Shown here piece after piece: positions 1-6,320 of a DNA stretch of 7,479 nt; the first letter of the stretch is position 1, and every line of letters starts with the position of its first letter. The position numbers and the translations under genes are program-made. The notes under the pieces are model-generated. The model was given only the letters and a program-made list of their open reading frames with translations. It was not told where the DNA came from and did not search any database. This DNA comes from Rhodococcus sp. IITR03 (lineage in GTDB: Bacteria; Actinomycetota; Actinomycetes; Mycobacteriales; Mycobacteriaceae), in NCBI GenBank assembly GCA_001017865.1, contig LATQ01000001.1, forward strand, positions 274,106 through 281,584. The letters are read 5' to 3'.

Positions 1-78
1 CGTGAGACCGGCGACGCCACCCCCGACGACCACCAGTCCGGCGTGGTCCTCCCACGCGACCGTGATGGCGGTGGTCAC
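1..78 (-). CDS. nadB: L-aspartate oxidase NadB, N-terminal fragment (runs off the left edge)
   Basis: Only the first 26 codons are present. They start at a GTG (78-76) whose TG is shared with the nadA stop codon, giving a 4-nt GTGA overlap typical of translational coupling. The fragment ends in [12 protein letters not shown], a beta strand followed by the GxGxxG dinucleotide-binding turn that opens the FAD domain of the succinate dehydrogenase/L-aspartate oxidase flavoprotein family. NadB oxidises L-aspartate to iminoaspartate, the substrate of NadA. The FAD motif alone is not specific to NadB; the name rests on its position directly after nadA, where nadB lies in the usual actinobacterial nadA-nadB-nadC operon. 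Confidence 0.85.
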   Translation of the reverse strand, partial: MTTAITVAWEDHAGLVVVGGGVAGLT

Positions 79-1101
79 TCGCCGCTGCCCGGGTTGCCGA
101 TGGCGATCATGCGCTGCACCGACACGGGCCCGCTCGGCGACGTCGGCGGCGACGTGGACCTCGTCGCGTCCCTCCTGCAGGCAGCGGAGCAGGGCGGCGG
201 GGGTGATCATCTTCATGTAGGGGCACGATGCGCGGTCGTTGACCGCCTGGAAGTCGATGCCGGGCGCAGCTTGCGGAGCTGGTGCAGCATGCCGACCTCG
301 GTGGCGACGAGGACCTGCTTCGCGCCGGTCTCCCGCGCGGCGTCGATCATGCCGCCGGTGGACAGGATCCTGACCTTGTCGTCGGGCACGAAGCCCTCCC
401 CGGCGAGGTAGAGCGCCGAGGTGGCGCAGCCGCACTCGGGGTGGACGAACAGGTCGGCGTCGGGGTGCGCCTTGGCCTGCGCGGCGAGCTCGTCGCCGTT
501 GATACCGGCGTGCACGTGGCACTCCCCCGCCAGATGTGCATGTTCTCGCGGCCGGTCACGCGCTTGACGTGGGCGCCGAGGAACTGGTCGGGCAGGAACA
601 GCACCTCACGGTCGGGTCGATGGACGCGACGACGTCGACGGCGTTCGACGAGGTGCAGCAGATGTCGGTCAGGCCTTTGACCTCGGCGGTCGTGTTGACG
701 TACGAGACGACCACGGCGTCGGGGTGGTCGGCCTTCCACTCGCGCAGCTGGTCGGCGGTGATCGAATCGGCGAGCGAGCAGCCGGCGCGCTCGTCGGGGA
801 TGAGCACCGTCTTGTTCGGGCTGAGGATCTTCGCGGTCTCGGCCATGAAGTGCACGCCGCAGAAGACGATGGTGTCCTCCTCGGCCTCGGCGGCGATACG
901 CGAGAGCGCGAGCGAGTCGCCGACGTGGTCGGCGACGTCCTGGATCGCGGGAAGCTGGTAGTTGTGCGCGAGCAGCGTGGCGTTGCGCTCACGGGCCAGC
1001 CGACGGACCTCCTCGGCCCATTCCGGCGTCGCCTCGACGCCCGTGTATCCGCCGGGGCCGTCGACGATGGTGGCGGCTCCCGCCCACTCGGTCGTGGTCA
1101 T
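75..1101 (-). CDS. nadA: Quinolinate synthase NadA (four frame breaks)
   Basis: NadA condenses iminoaspartate with dihydroxyacetone phosphate to quinolinate, using a [4Fe-4S] cluster, in cytosolic de novo NAD synthesis. The ATG at 1101 follows AAGGAG (1114-1109) by 7 nt. After repair the protein is 342 residues, the usual length. Recognisable blocks are LLAHNYQ (about 44-50), [27 protein letters not shown] and CPYMKMI. The likely cluster ligands are C108 (AGCSLAD), C195 (GECHVH) and C294 (SCPYMKM). The reading frame breaks four times: a missing base in the G run at 614-616, another near 530-531, another near 270, and one extra base in the GGGCCC stretch at 126-131. The net length (1027+3-1=1029) is divisible by three, which supports the reconstruction. 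Conserved NadA sequence continues after each break, so I treat these as sequence errors rather than a pseudogene. The gene is divergent from nrtR. Confidence 0.93.
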
Positions 1102-1146
1102 GGCCTAGCTCCTTCGAGGGTGTCATCCCGGCGGGTTGTACCGGAA

Positions 1147-1176
1147 TTGCCGTGTTCGAGGTTTTCGACTTAGGAT
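1147..1176 (+). promoter_or_regulatory. Probable nrtR promoter (TTGCCG-18-TAGGAT), leaderless
   Basis: A -35-like TTGCCG (1147-1152) and a -10-like TAGGAT (1171-1176) are separated by 18 nt. The -10 ends 7 nt before the nrtR ATG, so transcription should begin at or next to the start codon, giving a leaderless mRNA as is common in actinobacteria. The -10 sits in the centre of the palindrome at 1161-1183, so bound repressor would shut off its own promoter. AGGA at 1172-1175 could alternatively act as a weak ribosome binding site if the transcript starts upstream. Confidence 0.55.
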
Positions 1177-1183
1177 CGAAAAC
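1161..1183. promoter_or_regulatory. Perfect palindrome, probable NrtR operator
   Basis: GTTTTCGA (1161-1168), a 7-nt spacer and TCGAAAAC (1176-1183) form a perfect 8-bp inverted repeat in the nadA/nrtR intergenic region. It abuts the nrtR ATG and lies 59 nt upstream of the nadA start. Its position between the NAD operon and a Nudix-type regulator, and its 23-bp size, fit an operator for dimeric NrtR controlling both directions. The assignment to NrtR is inference from position. Confidence 0.75.
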
Positions 1184-1893
1184 ATGCCACATGGTAACAC
1201 CCGTCACGAAGTGCTCATCGCCGTGTTCCAGGTTCGCCGCTTTCCGGACACCTCGGGAACCCTCCGCGAAGAACCCGAACTCGGGGTGCTGCTGTGGCAA
1301 CGGGCCCTCGATCCGCAGGTCGGCACGTGGTCGCTCCCCGGCGGGCAGCTACGCAACGACGAGGACCTCACGACGTCGGCGAGGCGGCAACTCGCGGAGA
1401 AGGTCGACGTCCGCAAGGTCGCGCATCTCGAACAGCTGTCGGTCTTCTCCGACCCGGATCGGGTGCCGGGTCCACGCACGATCGCGGCGACCTATCTCGG
1501 CCTGATCCCCCTGACCTCGGATCCCCAGCTGCCGGCCGATACGGCCTGGCATCCGGTCTCGGACCTTCCCGAGATGTCCTTCGACCACGGGGTCATGGTG
1601 GCGAACGCCATGCACGCCTGGCCGCGAAGCTGTCGTACACGAACATCGCGTTCGGCCTCGCGCCGGCGGAGTTCTCCATGTCGACTCTGCGCGACATCTA
1701 TTGCGCTGCACTGGGATACGAGGTGGACGCTACCAATCTTCAAAGAGTGCTGGCGCGCCGGAACGTACTCACCCGCACCGGCAACACCGCACCGTCCGGA
1801 AAAGCGGGAGGCCGCCCCCCGGCGCTCTACCGCTTCACCGATTCCCGGCTGCGCGTGACGGACGAATTCGCCGCCCTGCGACCGCCGGTGTGA
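1184..1893 (+). CDS. nrtR: NrtR-type Nudix transcriptional regulator of NAD synthesis (one frame break)
   Basis: After restoring one base (a missing C in the CC at 1617-1618) the protein is 236 residues. It has an N-terminal Nudix fold (about 8-140) and a C-terminal winged helix (about 145-230) with the NrtR-typical KLSYTNIAFGL, LRDIYCAALGYEVDATNLQR and GGRPPALYRF segments. The Nudix box can be placed at 54-76 (WSLPGG then E60, R68) but is degenerate: REUxEExGU reads RQLAEKVDV, so two of its glutamates are Q69 and K73 and the glycine is D75. This points to a sensor without hydrolase activity, as in NrtR regulators that bind ADP-ribose or related NAD metabolites. It is divergent from nadA across an 82-nt gap holding the palindrome, and a Nudix gene beside nadABC is also found in mycobacteria. 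Function as nad repressor is inferred from family and context. Confidence 0.88.
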
Positions 1894-2048
1894 ACCTCCC
1901 CGAGGAGGTCAGAAGGGTCGACCATGATGACCTCGAGCAACTGCAGCGGCATCGTCAGGAAGGCCGACCCGACGAACAGCGCCGAGCGCAGCGGATCGCC
2001 TGCCAGATAGCCCTCGCTGATCCATTCCAGAATGTCGACCGAACCCAT
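1827..2048 (-). CDS. Small hypothetical protein with one hydrophobic segment
   Basis: I do not recognise this 73-residue ORF. The chosen ATG (2048-2046) follows GGGAGGGG (2060-2053), a strong purine-rich ribosome binding site; an in-frame upstream ATG at 2084 lacks one. The N-terminus has acidic and aromatic residues (about 1-18), then a hydrophobic stretch SALFVGSAFLTMPLQLLEVI (about 22-41) that could be a single membrane helix, then a basic tail rich in Arg and Ser. It lies 75 nt after the tetR stop on the same strand and may be co-transcribed with it. The last 67 nt are antisense to the 3' end of nrtR, which is unusual and suggests either a real convergent overlap or another undetected frame error near the C-terminus. 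The region would otherwise be an empty gap of about 230 nt. Confidence 0.5.
   Translation of the reverse strand: MGSVDILEWISEGYLAGDPLRSALFVGSAFLTMPLQLLEVIMVDPSDLLGEVHTGGRRAANSSVTRSRESVKR
1894..1909. terminator. Short GC-rich hairpin after nrtR, possible terminator
   Basis: ACCTCC (1894-1899), loop CCGA and GGAGGT (1904-1909) form a 6-bp perfect stem one base after the nrtR stop. There is no T-run on either strand, so as an intrinsic terminator it would be weak. It also lies inside the 3' part of the small minus-strand ORF at 1827-2048. Confidence 0.3.
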
Positions 2049-2123
2049 GCCGCCCCTCCCCGTTCGTCGTGCACAGATCGTCATGCGATTCCGATGTGTG
2101 TGTCGGACACGAGGAGTCGCGCG

Positions 2124-2753
2124 TTACATGCTCGCGGACCGAACGCCCTCGGCCGAGCGCGTCAGGCCGTCGAGGACGGTCTCGACCAGCGTGCGGACGT
2201 AGTCGTCCGACGGGGGTTCGCCCGTGGCCGACCACTTCTGGGCGACCGGTGCGAACAGCAAGTCCACGGCGACATCGAGATCGAGGTCGTCCGGCAGTTG
2301 CCCCGCATTCTGCGCGGCCCGGAGTCGGGCCTTCTTCATCTCCCGCATCGGTGTGTCGAGCCGGTGTTCGTATTCCGCTGCGAGTTCGGGGTCTTCGAGT
2401 ACCGCCACGGTCAACGCGCGCAGCGGGACGGCGAACGTCGGATCACGCAGCTCCGCCACGGTGGCCTGCAGCACCGCGATGAGGTCCGCGCGCAGGTCGC
2501 CGCTGTCGGGTAGTGCGGCCTCGTCCCCGGCGTCGCCCTGCGTGCGCGCCAGGTACGCATCGAGGAGCACAGCTCCCTTCGACGGCCACCAGCGATAGAT
2601 CGTCTGCTTCCCCACGCCGGCCCGGGCGGCGATCGCCTCGATACCGAGTTTCGAGTAGCCGACCTCGGCGACCAGTTCGAAAGCGGCATCGAGGATCGCT
2701 TTCCGCGAGGCAGGGTTCCGCCGGGAGTGTCCGGTTTCGGGGCGTGCGGGCAT
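2124..2753 (-). CDS. TetR-family transcriptional regulator
   Basis: This is a complete 209-residue TetR-type repressor. The N-terminal domain (about 13-60) holds the classic helix-turn-helix: ILDAAFELVAEVGYSKLGIE, then AIAARAGVGKQTIYRWWPSKGA with the conserved TIYRWW recognition helix. The remainder is an all-helical ligand-binding and dimerisation domain of the kind often annotated TetR C-terminal type 11. I start at the ATG at 2753 rather than the in-frame ATG at 2816, because the family N-terminus begins soon after it and the longer form would run over the divergent promoter. There is no Shine-Dalgarno; TATCGT (2765-2760) lies 6 nt upstream and would give a leaderless message. It is divergent from the SDR gene, and two copies of one palindrome lie between them, so it probably represses both itself and the SDR operon. 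The inducer is unknown. Confidence 0.9.
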   Translation of the reverse strand: MPARPETGHSRRNPASRKAILDAAFELVAEVGYSKLGIEAIAARAGVGKQTIYRWWPSKGAVLLDAYLARTQGDAGDEAALPDSGDLRADLIAVLQATVAELRDPTFAVPLRALTVAVLEDPELAAEYEHRLDTPMREMKKARLRAAQNAGQLPDDLDLDVAVDLLFAPVAQKWSATGEPPSDDYVRTLVETVLDGLTRSAEGVRSASM

Positions 2754-2759
2754 GAGACG

Positions 2760-2765
2760 ACGATA
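2760..2765 (-). promoter_or_regulatory. Candidate -10 of a leaderless tetR promoter
   Basis: On the minus strand TATCGT (2765-2760) fits the actinobacterial TAnnnT -10 and ends 6 nt before the tetR ATG. No good -35 hexamer is visible at 16-18 nt spacing; that region is covered by the left operator copy (2776-2794). Confidence 0.4.
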
Positions 2766-2775
2766 CCGCACCGAG

Positions 2776-2794
2776 ACGAGACGTTGCGTCTTGA
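2776..2794. promoter_or_regulatory. TetR operator copy 1 (imperfect)
   Basis: ACGAGACG-TTG-CGTCTTGA matches the ACGAGACG-N3-CGTCTCGT palindrome of copy 2 exactly in the left arm and at six of eight positions in the right arm. It overlaps the -35 TTGACA of the SDR promoter and lies about 23-41 bp upstream of the tetR start, so occupancy could affect both directions. Confidence 0.65.
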
Positions 2795-2819
2795 CAGACA
2801 GTCCTCCGTGGATCATTCT
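2791..2819 (+). promoter_or_regulatory. Promoter of the SDR gene (TTGACA-17-CATTCT)
   Basis: There is a perfect -35 TTGACA at 2791-2796, and CATTCT at 2814-2819 is an acceptable -10 after a 17-nt spacer. Transcription would begin near 2826, leaving a leader of about 39 nt that contains operator copy 2 and the AGGAGG ribosome binding site. Confidence 0.6.
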
Positions 2820-2826
2820 CGAATGA

Positions 2827-2845
2827 ACGAGACGGACCGTCTCGT
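2827..2845. promoter_or_regulatory. TetR operator copy 2 (perfect palindrome)
   Basis: ACGAGACG (2827-2834), GAC, CGTCTCGT (2838-2845) is a perfect 8-bp inverted repeat just downstream of the predicted SDR transcription start. Its centre is 51 bp from that of copy 1, close to five helical turns, so both would lie on nearly the same face of the DNA. Binding by the adjacent TetR is inferred from position and duplication. Confidence 0.75.
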
Positions 2846-2864
2846 CTCATCCAGGAGGTGTCCA

Positions 2865-3763
2865 TTGAAGACCCAACCGACAATCCCATCCTCCGTCACC
2901 CCCGGCGTGCGTCCCCGCACCTGGTTGATCACCGGCGCGAGCCGCGGCCTGGGCAGGGAGTTCGTCCGTGCCGCGCTGTCGAGAGGTGACAACGTCGTGG
3001 CCGTCTCACGATCGATCGAATCGGCCGATCTCCCCCGGGATCCGGAGCGTCTCCTCCGACTCCCGGCCGACGTCACCGACCGCACGGCGGTGTTCGCCGC
3101 TTTCGGCAGGGCACGCGAACATTTCGGAGACCTCGACATCGTCGTCGACAACGCGGGCACCATGACCTACGGATTCGTCGAGGAGTTCACCGAGGAGCAG
3201 GCGCGTGCACAGTTCGAGACGAACTTCTTCGGAGCGATGTGGGTCAGCCAGGCCGCCATGGCGGCCTTCCGGAGCCGAGGACGCGGGCATCTCGTGCAGA
3301 TCTCGAGCATCGGGGGCGTACTGAGCGGGGCCGGCACAGGGCTGTACAGCGCGAGCAAGTTCGCCCTCGAAGGACTCAGTGAAGCACTGGCCGTCGAGGC
3401 CGCGCATTTCGGCATCGACGTCACGATCGTCGAGCCGGGCGGCTACTGGACCGATCTCTACACCACCATGACGGTGAGCACTCCGCAATCGGACTACGAC
3501 TCGCTGCGAGCCGAGATCGAGGAGCAGAGCGCGTCCACGAGCATCGACAGCACCCCACCCTGGCCGCGCGGGCACTCCTCGAGGTCGTCGATGCCGACCG
3601 ACCGCCGCGACGCATCGTCCTGGGCAACGCCGTGCTGGATGCGGCCGTCGCCGCCACCCGGGAGAAGATCGACATCTGGCTCGAGTGGGAGTCGGTGAGC
3701 CGTGCCGCGGAGGATGCCGTACCGGCGCCGGAATCCGTGGGTGGGGAGCGATCCGCGATCTAG
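2865..3763 (+). CDS. Classical short-chain dehydrogenase/reductase (one frame break)
   Basis: This is an NAD(P)-dependent oxidoreductase of the classical SDR family, substrate unknown, probably cytosolic. The start is a TTG at 2865, 6 nt after a perfect AGGAGG (2853-2858); no ATG or GTG in frame is as well placed. Motifs in order: TGASRGLG (23-30, cofactor binding), DNAG (95-98), and the catalytic tetrad N120, S148 (QISSIGG), Y161 and K165 (YSASK), then PGG. The frame breaks between about 3530 and 3560, most simply one C missing in CCC at 3558-3560. After repair the C-terminus reads LAARALLEVVDADRPPRR and ends at TAG 3761, giving 299 residues, a normal length. It is divergent from tetR behind two operator copies and heads a plus-strand run with the next two genes. 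Confidence 0.9.
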
Positions 3764-3807
3764 AATGGGCGGATCGCGTGTCCGGCGGACCCAGGTCAGG
3801 TGATCCC

Positions 3808-4454
3808 ATGAACGTCGACGACATCTGGAACACGATCGACGAGCAGCGCGCACGAACCGCCGACCTGCTGGAACAACTGACCGACGACGAGTGGCGCCGG
3901 CCGTCGCTGTGCGAGGGCTGGACCGTGCGCGACGTCGCCGCGCACCTCACGCTGCAGCAGCTCACCGTGGTCGATTTCGTCCGCATGGTCGTGCGTCATC
4001 GCGGCGGGGTGAACACGATCATCCGCGAGTCCTCTCGCGACCGTGCCCGGCGACCGACACAGGAGTTGATCGCGGACCTTCGGGGAATGATCGGCTCCCG
4101 GCGGCACAACGTGGGCATCACCCCGCTCGAGGCCATGATCGATCTGCTCGTCCACGGCCAGGACATCGCGGTACCGCTGCAGCGCGACCTGCCGATGCCA
4201 CCGGATGCCGCCGCGGCCGGCGCCACTCGGATGTGGTCCACCCGCGGCACCGGCAAGGCCCGGGTCTTCGCCGACGTCCCGCTCGGCGGATTCCGTTTCA
4301 GTGCAACCGATACCGAGTGGTCCTCCGGTTCCGGACCCGAGTGCGGGGACCGATCTCCGCGATCCTGTTGCTGCTCGCCGGCCGTCGTGCGGGGTTGTCC
4401 CGGTTGGAGGGCGACGGCGCCGAGGAACTACGCCGACGGGTGGCGCCCGCGTGA
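3808..4454 (+). CDS. Mycothiol-dependent maleylpyruvate isomerase family (DinB-like) protein (one frame break)
   Basis: The protein belongs to the MDMPI N-terminal/DinB-like four-helix family (TIGR03083 type), whose members are metal-binding and often mycothiol-dependent. Near the start is the signature W-RRPSLCEGWTVRDVAAHL (about 29-47) with metal ligand candidate H46, and later LLVHGQD (113-119) with H116 and D119. The frame breaks at the CCC at 4336-4338, where one C is missing; the repaired tail (VRGPISAILLLLAGR, then LEGDGAEELRRR) is typical of the family and ends at TGA 4452-4454, giving 215 residues. The ATG at 3808 is preceded by AGGTGA. It lies 44 nt after the SDR stop and 16 nt before the DUF488 start, so one operon is likely. 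The actual substrate cannot be told; the family is broad and the name does not imply maleylpyruvate activity. Confidence 0.85.
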
Positions 4455-4470
4455 TGGGACGATGGGTGCC

Positions 4471-5036
4471 ATGAGTGCCGACTCCCGCGTCCTGTGGACC
4501 ATCGGCCACTGGACGTGTCCGCAGTCCGTCCTGCTCGACACGCTGACCTCGGCCGACATCGAACTCGTCGTCGACGTACGGAAGATGCCCGGTTCGCGCC
4601 GCAGCCCGCAGTTCGACGCCGACGAGATGCCGTCCTGGCTCGACAGTGCCGGGATCGGCTATCTGCACCTCACCGAACTCGGTGGCAGGCGGCCGAAACA
4701 GAAGGGTATCGATCCGGCCCTCAACGCGGGCTGGAAGAACGCGAGTTTCAAGAACTACGCCGATTACACCCTCACCGACGACTTCGAGGCCGGATTGGAG
4801 CGCCTCACCGAACTGGCCGAGCACCGGCACGTCGCGATCATGTGCGGTGAGCCGATGCCGTGGCGCTGTCACCGACTGTTGATCGCGAACATCCTCGCCG
4901 CACGGGGATGGACCGTCGTGCATCTCGTCAACAACGCGAAGCCTCGACAGCACGAGCTGGGACAGTGGGGCGCGACGCCGTCGGTGGATTCCGACGGGGT
5001 CGTGACCTATCCGGGCGATCCCGACGACGATGGTAG
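4471..5036 (+). CDS. DUF488 family protein (probable frame break at the C-terminus)
   Basis: DUF488 proteins have no settled function. Family motifs are clear: TIGH (10-13), DVRKMPGSRRSPQF (35-48), YLHLTELGG (64-72), NYADY (95-99) and MCGEPMPWRCHR (124-135) with C125, C133 and H134. The conserved domain ends near GVVTYPGDP. Taken literally the frame stays open to 5292, running antisense through all of bsaP and into bioB, and the extra 85 residues look like a shadow reading. One missing base around the CCC at 5020-5022 would instead end the protein at TAG 5034-5036 (188 residues, normal for the family), 30 nt short of the bsaP stop, so I report that end. The ATG at 4471 is preferred; an in-frame ATG at 4462 adds three residues. 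It is the last gene of the SDR-MDMPI-DUF488 run. Confidence 0.8.
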
Positions 5037-5066
5037 AACCCGTCGGCCGTCGAATCGGGTCGGTGC

Positions 5067-5267
5067 TCAGCGCTGTTCGCTCATCACCGAATCGACGGTC
5101 CCGTGGCGCGAACACCGTGCCCACCACCCGTCCGGCGCGATCTGGACGATCATCCGCCGACCGCACCGAGCGCAGAACCGTGGCGGTTCGAGTCCGAGTT
5201 GCACTGCTGCGGAATGGGTCCGGACCGCCCCGTCGACGATCGCTTCGCCGGTGAACGGATCGAACAT
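5067..5267 (-). CDS. bsaP: Biotin synthase auxiliary protein BsaP
   Basis: This intact 66-residue protein lies directly after bioB. The start ATG (5267-5265) overlaps the bioB stop as TGATG, so translation is probably coupled to bioB; no independent ribosome binding site is evident. Its core reads [11 protein letters not shown], then [10 protein letters not shown], placing C32-x2-C35 and C52-x2-H55 as a small metal or Fe-S site. This matches the short Cys-rich protein encoded after bioB in mycobacteria (Rv1590 position), shown to be an auxiliary factor that actinobacterial BioB needs to convert dethiobiotin to biotin. The identification rests on the motif pattern plus the bioB linkage. It is convergent with the DUF488 gene. 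Confidence 0.9.
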   Translation of the reverse strand: MFDPFTGEAIVDGAVRTHSAAVQLGLEPPRFCARCGRRMIVQIAPDGWWARCSRHGTVDSVMSEQR

Positions 5268-6280
5268 CAGATCGTCTCGCCGAGGGCCTTGATCGGCATC
5301 TTCAGTTCGCCGAGCAGATCGAGGTCGGTCTCCGCCGGTCGGCCGAGCGTGGTGAGGTAGTTGCCGACGATGACGGCGTTGATCCCGCCGAGGATCCCCT
5401 TTTGTGCGCCGAGATCGCCGAGCGTGATCTCGCGGCCGCCGGCGAACCGGAGGATGGTGCGCGGCAACGCCAATCGGAAGGCCGCCACGGCCTTGAGCGC
5501 CTCGGTGGCGGGCAGCACCTCGAGGTCACCGAAAGGGGTGCCGGGGCGCGGGTTGAGGAAGTTGAGCGGCACCTCGTCGGGCTCGAGCGCCGCGAGGTCG
5601 GCTGCGAATTCGGCTCGCTGCTCGACGGTTTCACCCATCCCGAGGATGCCTCCGCAGCACACCTCCATACCTGCCTCGCGGACCATGCGCAGCGTCTCGA
5701 AGCGCTCCTCCCAGGTGTGGGTGGTGACGACCTTCGGGAAGTGCGAGCGGGCGGTCTCGAGGTTGTGGTTGTAGCGGTGCACGCCCATCGCGACGAGCCG
5801 GTCGACCTGGTCCTGGGTGAGCATGCCGAGCGAGCACGCGATCTGGATGTCGACCTCGTTGCGGATCGCCTCGATACCGGCCGCGACCTGCGAGAGGAGG
5901 CGCTCGTCGGGTCCGCGTACGGCCGCGACGATGCAGAACTCGGTGGCTCCGGTCTTGGCGGTCTGCTTCGCGGCCTCGACGAGCGACGGGATGTCGAGCC
6001 GGGCGGCACGCACCGGCGAGGCGAACAGGCCGGACTGCGAGCAGAAGTGGCAGTCCTCGGGGCAGCCGCCGGTCTTGAGGCTGATGATCCCCTCGACCTC
6101 GACCTCCGGTCCGCACCATGCCATGCGCACGTCGTGGGCGACCGCCAGCAGGTCGTCGATGCGGTCGTCCGGCAGCTGCAGGACCTCGAGGGTCTGGTCA
6201 CGGTCGAAGCCGATTCCGCGACCGAGCACCTGGTCGCGAGCGATTTCGAGGATGTCGGTGCGGGCGGGCGCCTGGGTCAC
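5267..6280 (-). CDS. bioB: Biotin synthase BioB
   Basis: BioB is a radical SAM enzyme that inserts sulfur into dethiobiotin, the last step of biotin synthesis. The frame is intact at 337 residues. Counting from the GTG start, the radical SAM triad is in [12 protein letters not shown] (C73, C77, C80). The [2Fe-2S] site residues are in FCIVAA (C116), IACSLGML (C149), [12 protein letters not shown] and the Arg of LRFAGGRE. I choose GTG at 6280 because AGGAG (6291-6287) sits 6 nt upstream; the in-frame ATG at 6313 has no ribosome binding site and lies next to the operator repeats in the probable leader, so the longer form is unlikely. The stop overlaps the bsaP start, forming a two-gene unit. It is divergent from bioQ and probably repressed by it when biotin supply is adequate. 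Confidence 0.96.
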   Translation of the reverse strand: MTQAPARTDILEIARDQVLGRGIGFDRDQTLEVLQLPDDRIDDLLAVAHDVRMAWCGPEVEVEGIISLKTGGCPEDCHFCSQSGLFASPVRAARLDIPSLVEAAKQTAKTGATEFCIVAAVRGPDERLLSQVAAGIEAIRNEVDIQIACSLGMLTQDQVDRLVAMGVHRYNHNLETARSHFPKVVTTHTWEERFETLRMVREAGMEVCCGGILGMGETVEQRAEFAADLAALEPDEVPLNFLNPRPGTPFGDLEVLPATEALKAVAAFRLALPRTILRFAGGREITLGDLGAQKGILGGINAVIVGNYLTTLGRPAETDLDLLGELKMPIKALGETI

Positions 6281-6305
6281 TGCCGTCTCCTGGGGTGGCG
6301 AGAAC

Positions 6306-6320
6306 TTGAACATCGTTCAA
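6306..6320. promoter_or_regulatory. BioQ-type operator, proximal to bioB
   Basis: TTGAACATCGTTCAA is a perfect 6-bp inverted repeat with a 3-nt spacer. The TGAAC-N3-GTTCA core is the kind of site known for BioQ upstream of biotin genes in corynebacteria and mycobacteria. It lies in the bioB leader region and abuts a second copy. Confidence 0.85.

Noticed and set aside
1135..1140. TACAAC on the minus strand as the nadA -10
   Set aside because: It does not end in T and has no -35 at suitable spacing; I could not place a convincing nadA promoter.
2100..2110. GTGTC-G-GACAC palindrome between tetR and the small ORF
   Set aside because: Arms are only 5 bp with a 1-nt centre, which cannot form a hairpin loop; no promoter is associated, and such short palindromes are expected by chance in GC-rich DNA.
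3761..3766. TAGAAT, a good -10 match overlapping the SDR stop codon, as a separate promoter for the MDMPI-like gene
   Set aside because: No -35-like hexamer is found 16-19 nt upstream, and the 44-nt gap to the next gene fits a shared operon.
5038..5060. ACCCG...CGGGT inverted repeat between the DUF488 gene and bsaP as a bidirectional terminator
   Set aside because: Only five base pairs with a 13-nt loop and no T-run on either strand.
3796..5166. Long minus-strand open frame opposite the MDMPI-like and DUF488 genes
   Set aside because: The translation has no recognisable domain, while the plus strand encodes two clear protein families with family motifs.
5302..6201. Long open frames antisense or out of frame to bioB (both strands)
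   Set aside because: Low-complexity Ser/Arg/Ala-rich translations without family motifs; typical shadow frames of a high-GC gene.
6281..6313. Upstream ATG start for bioB at 6313 adding 11 residues
   Set aside because: It lacks a ribosome binding site and lies among the operator repeats in the probable leader; AGGAG with correct spacing serves the GTG at 6280.
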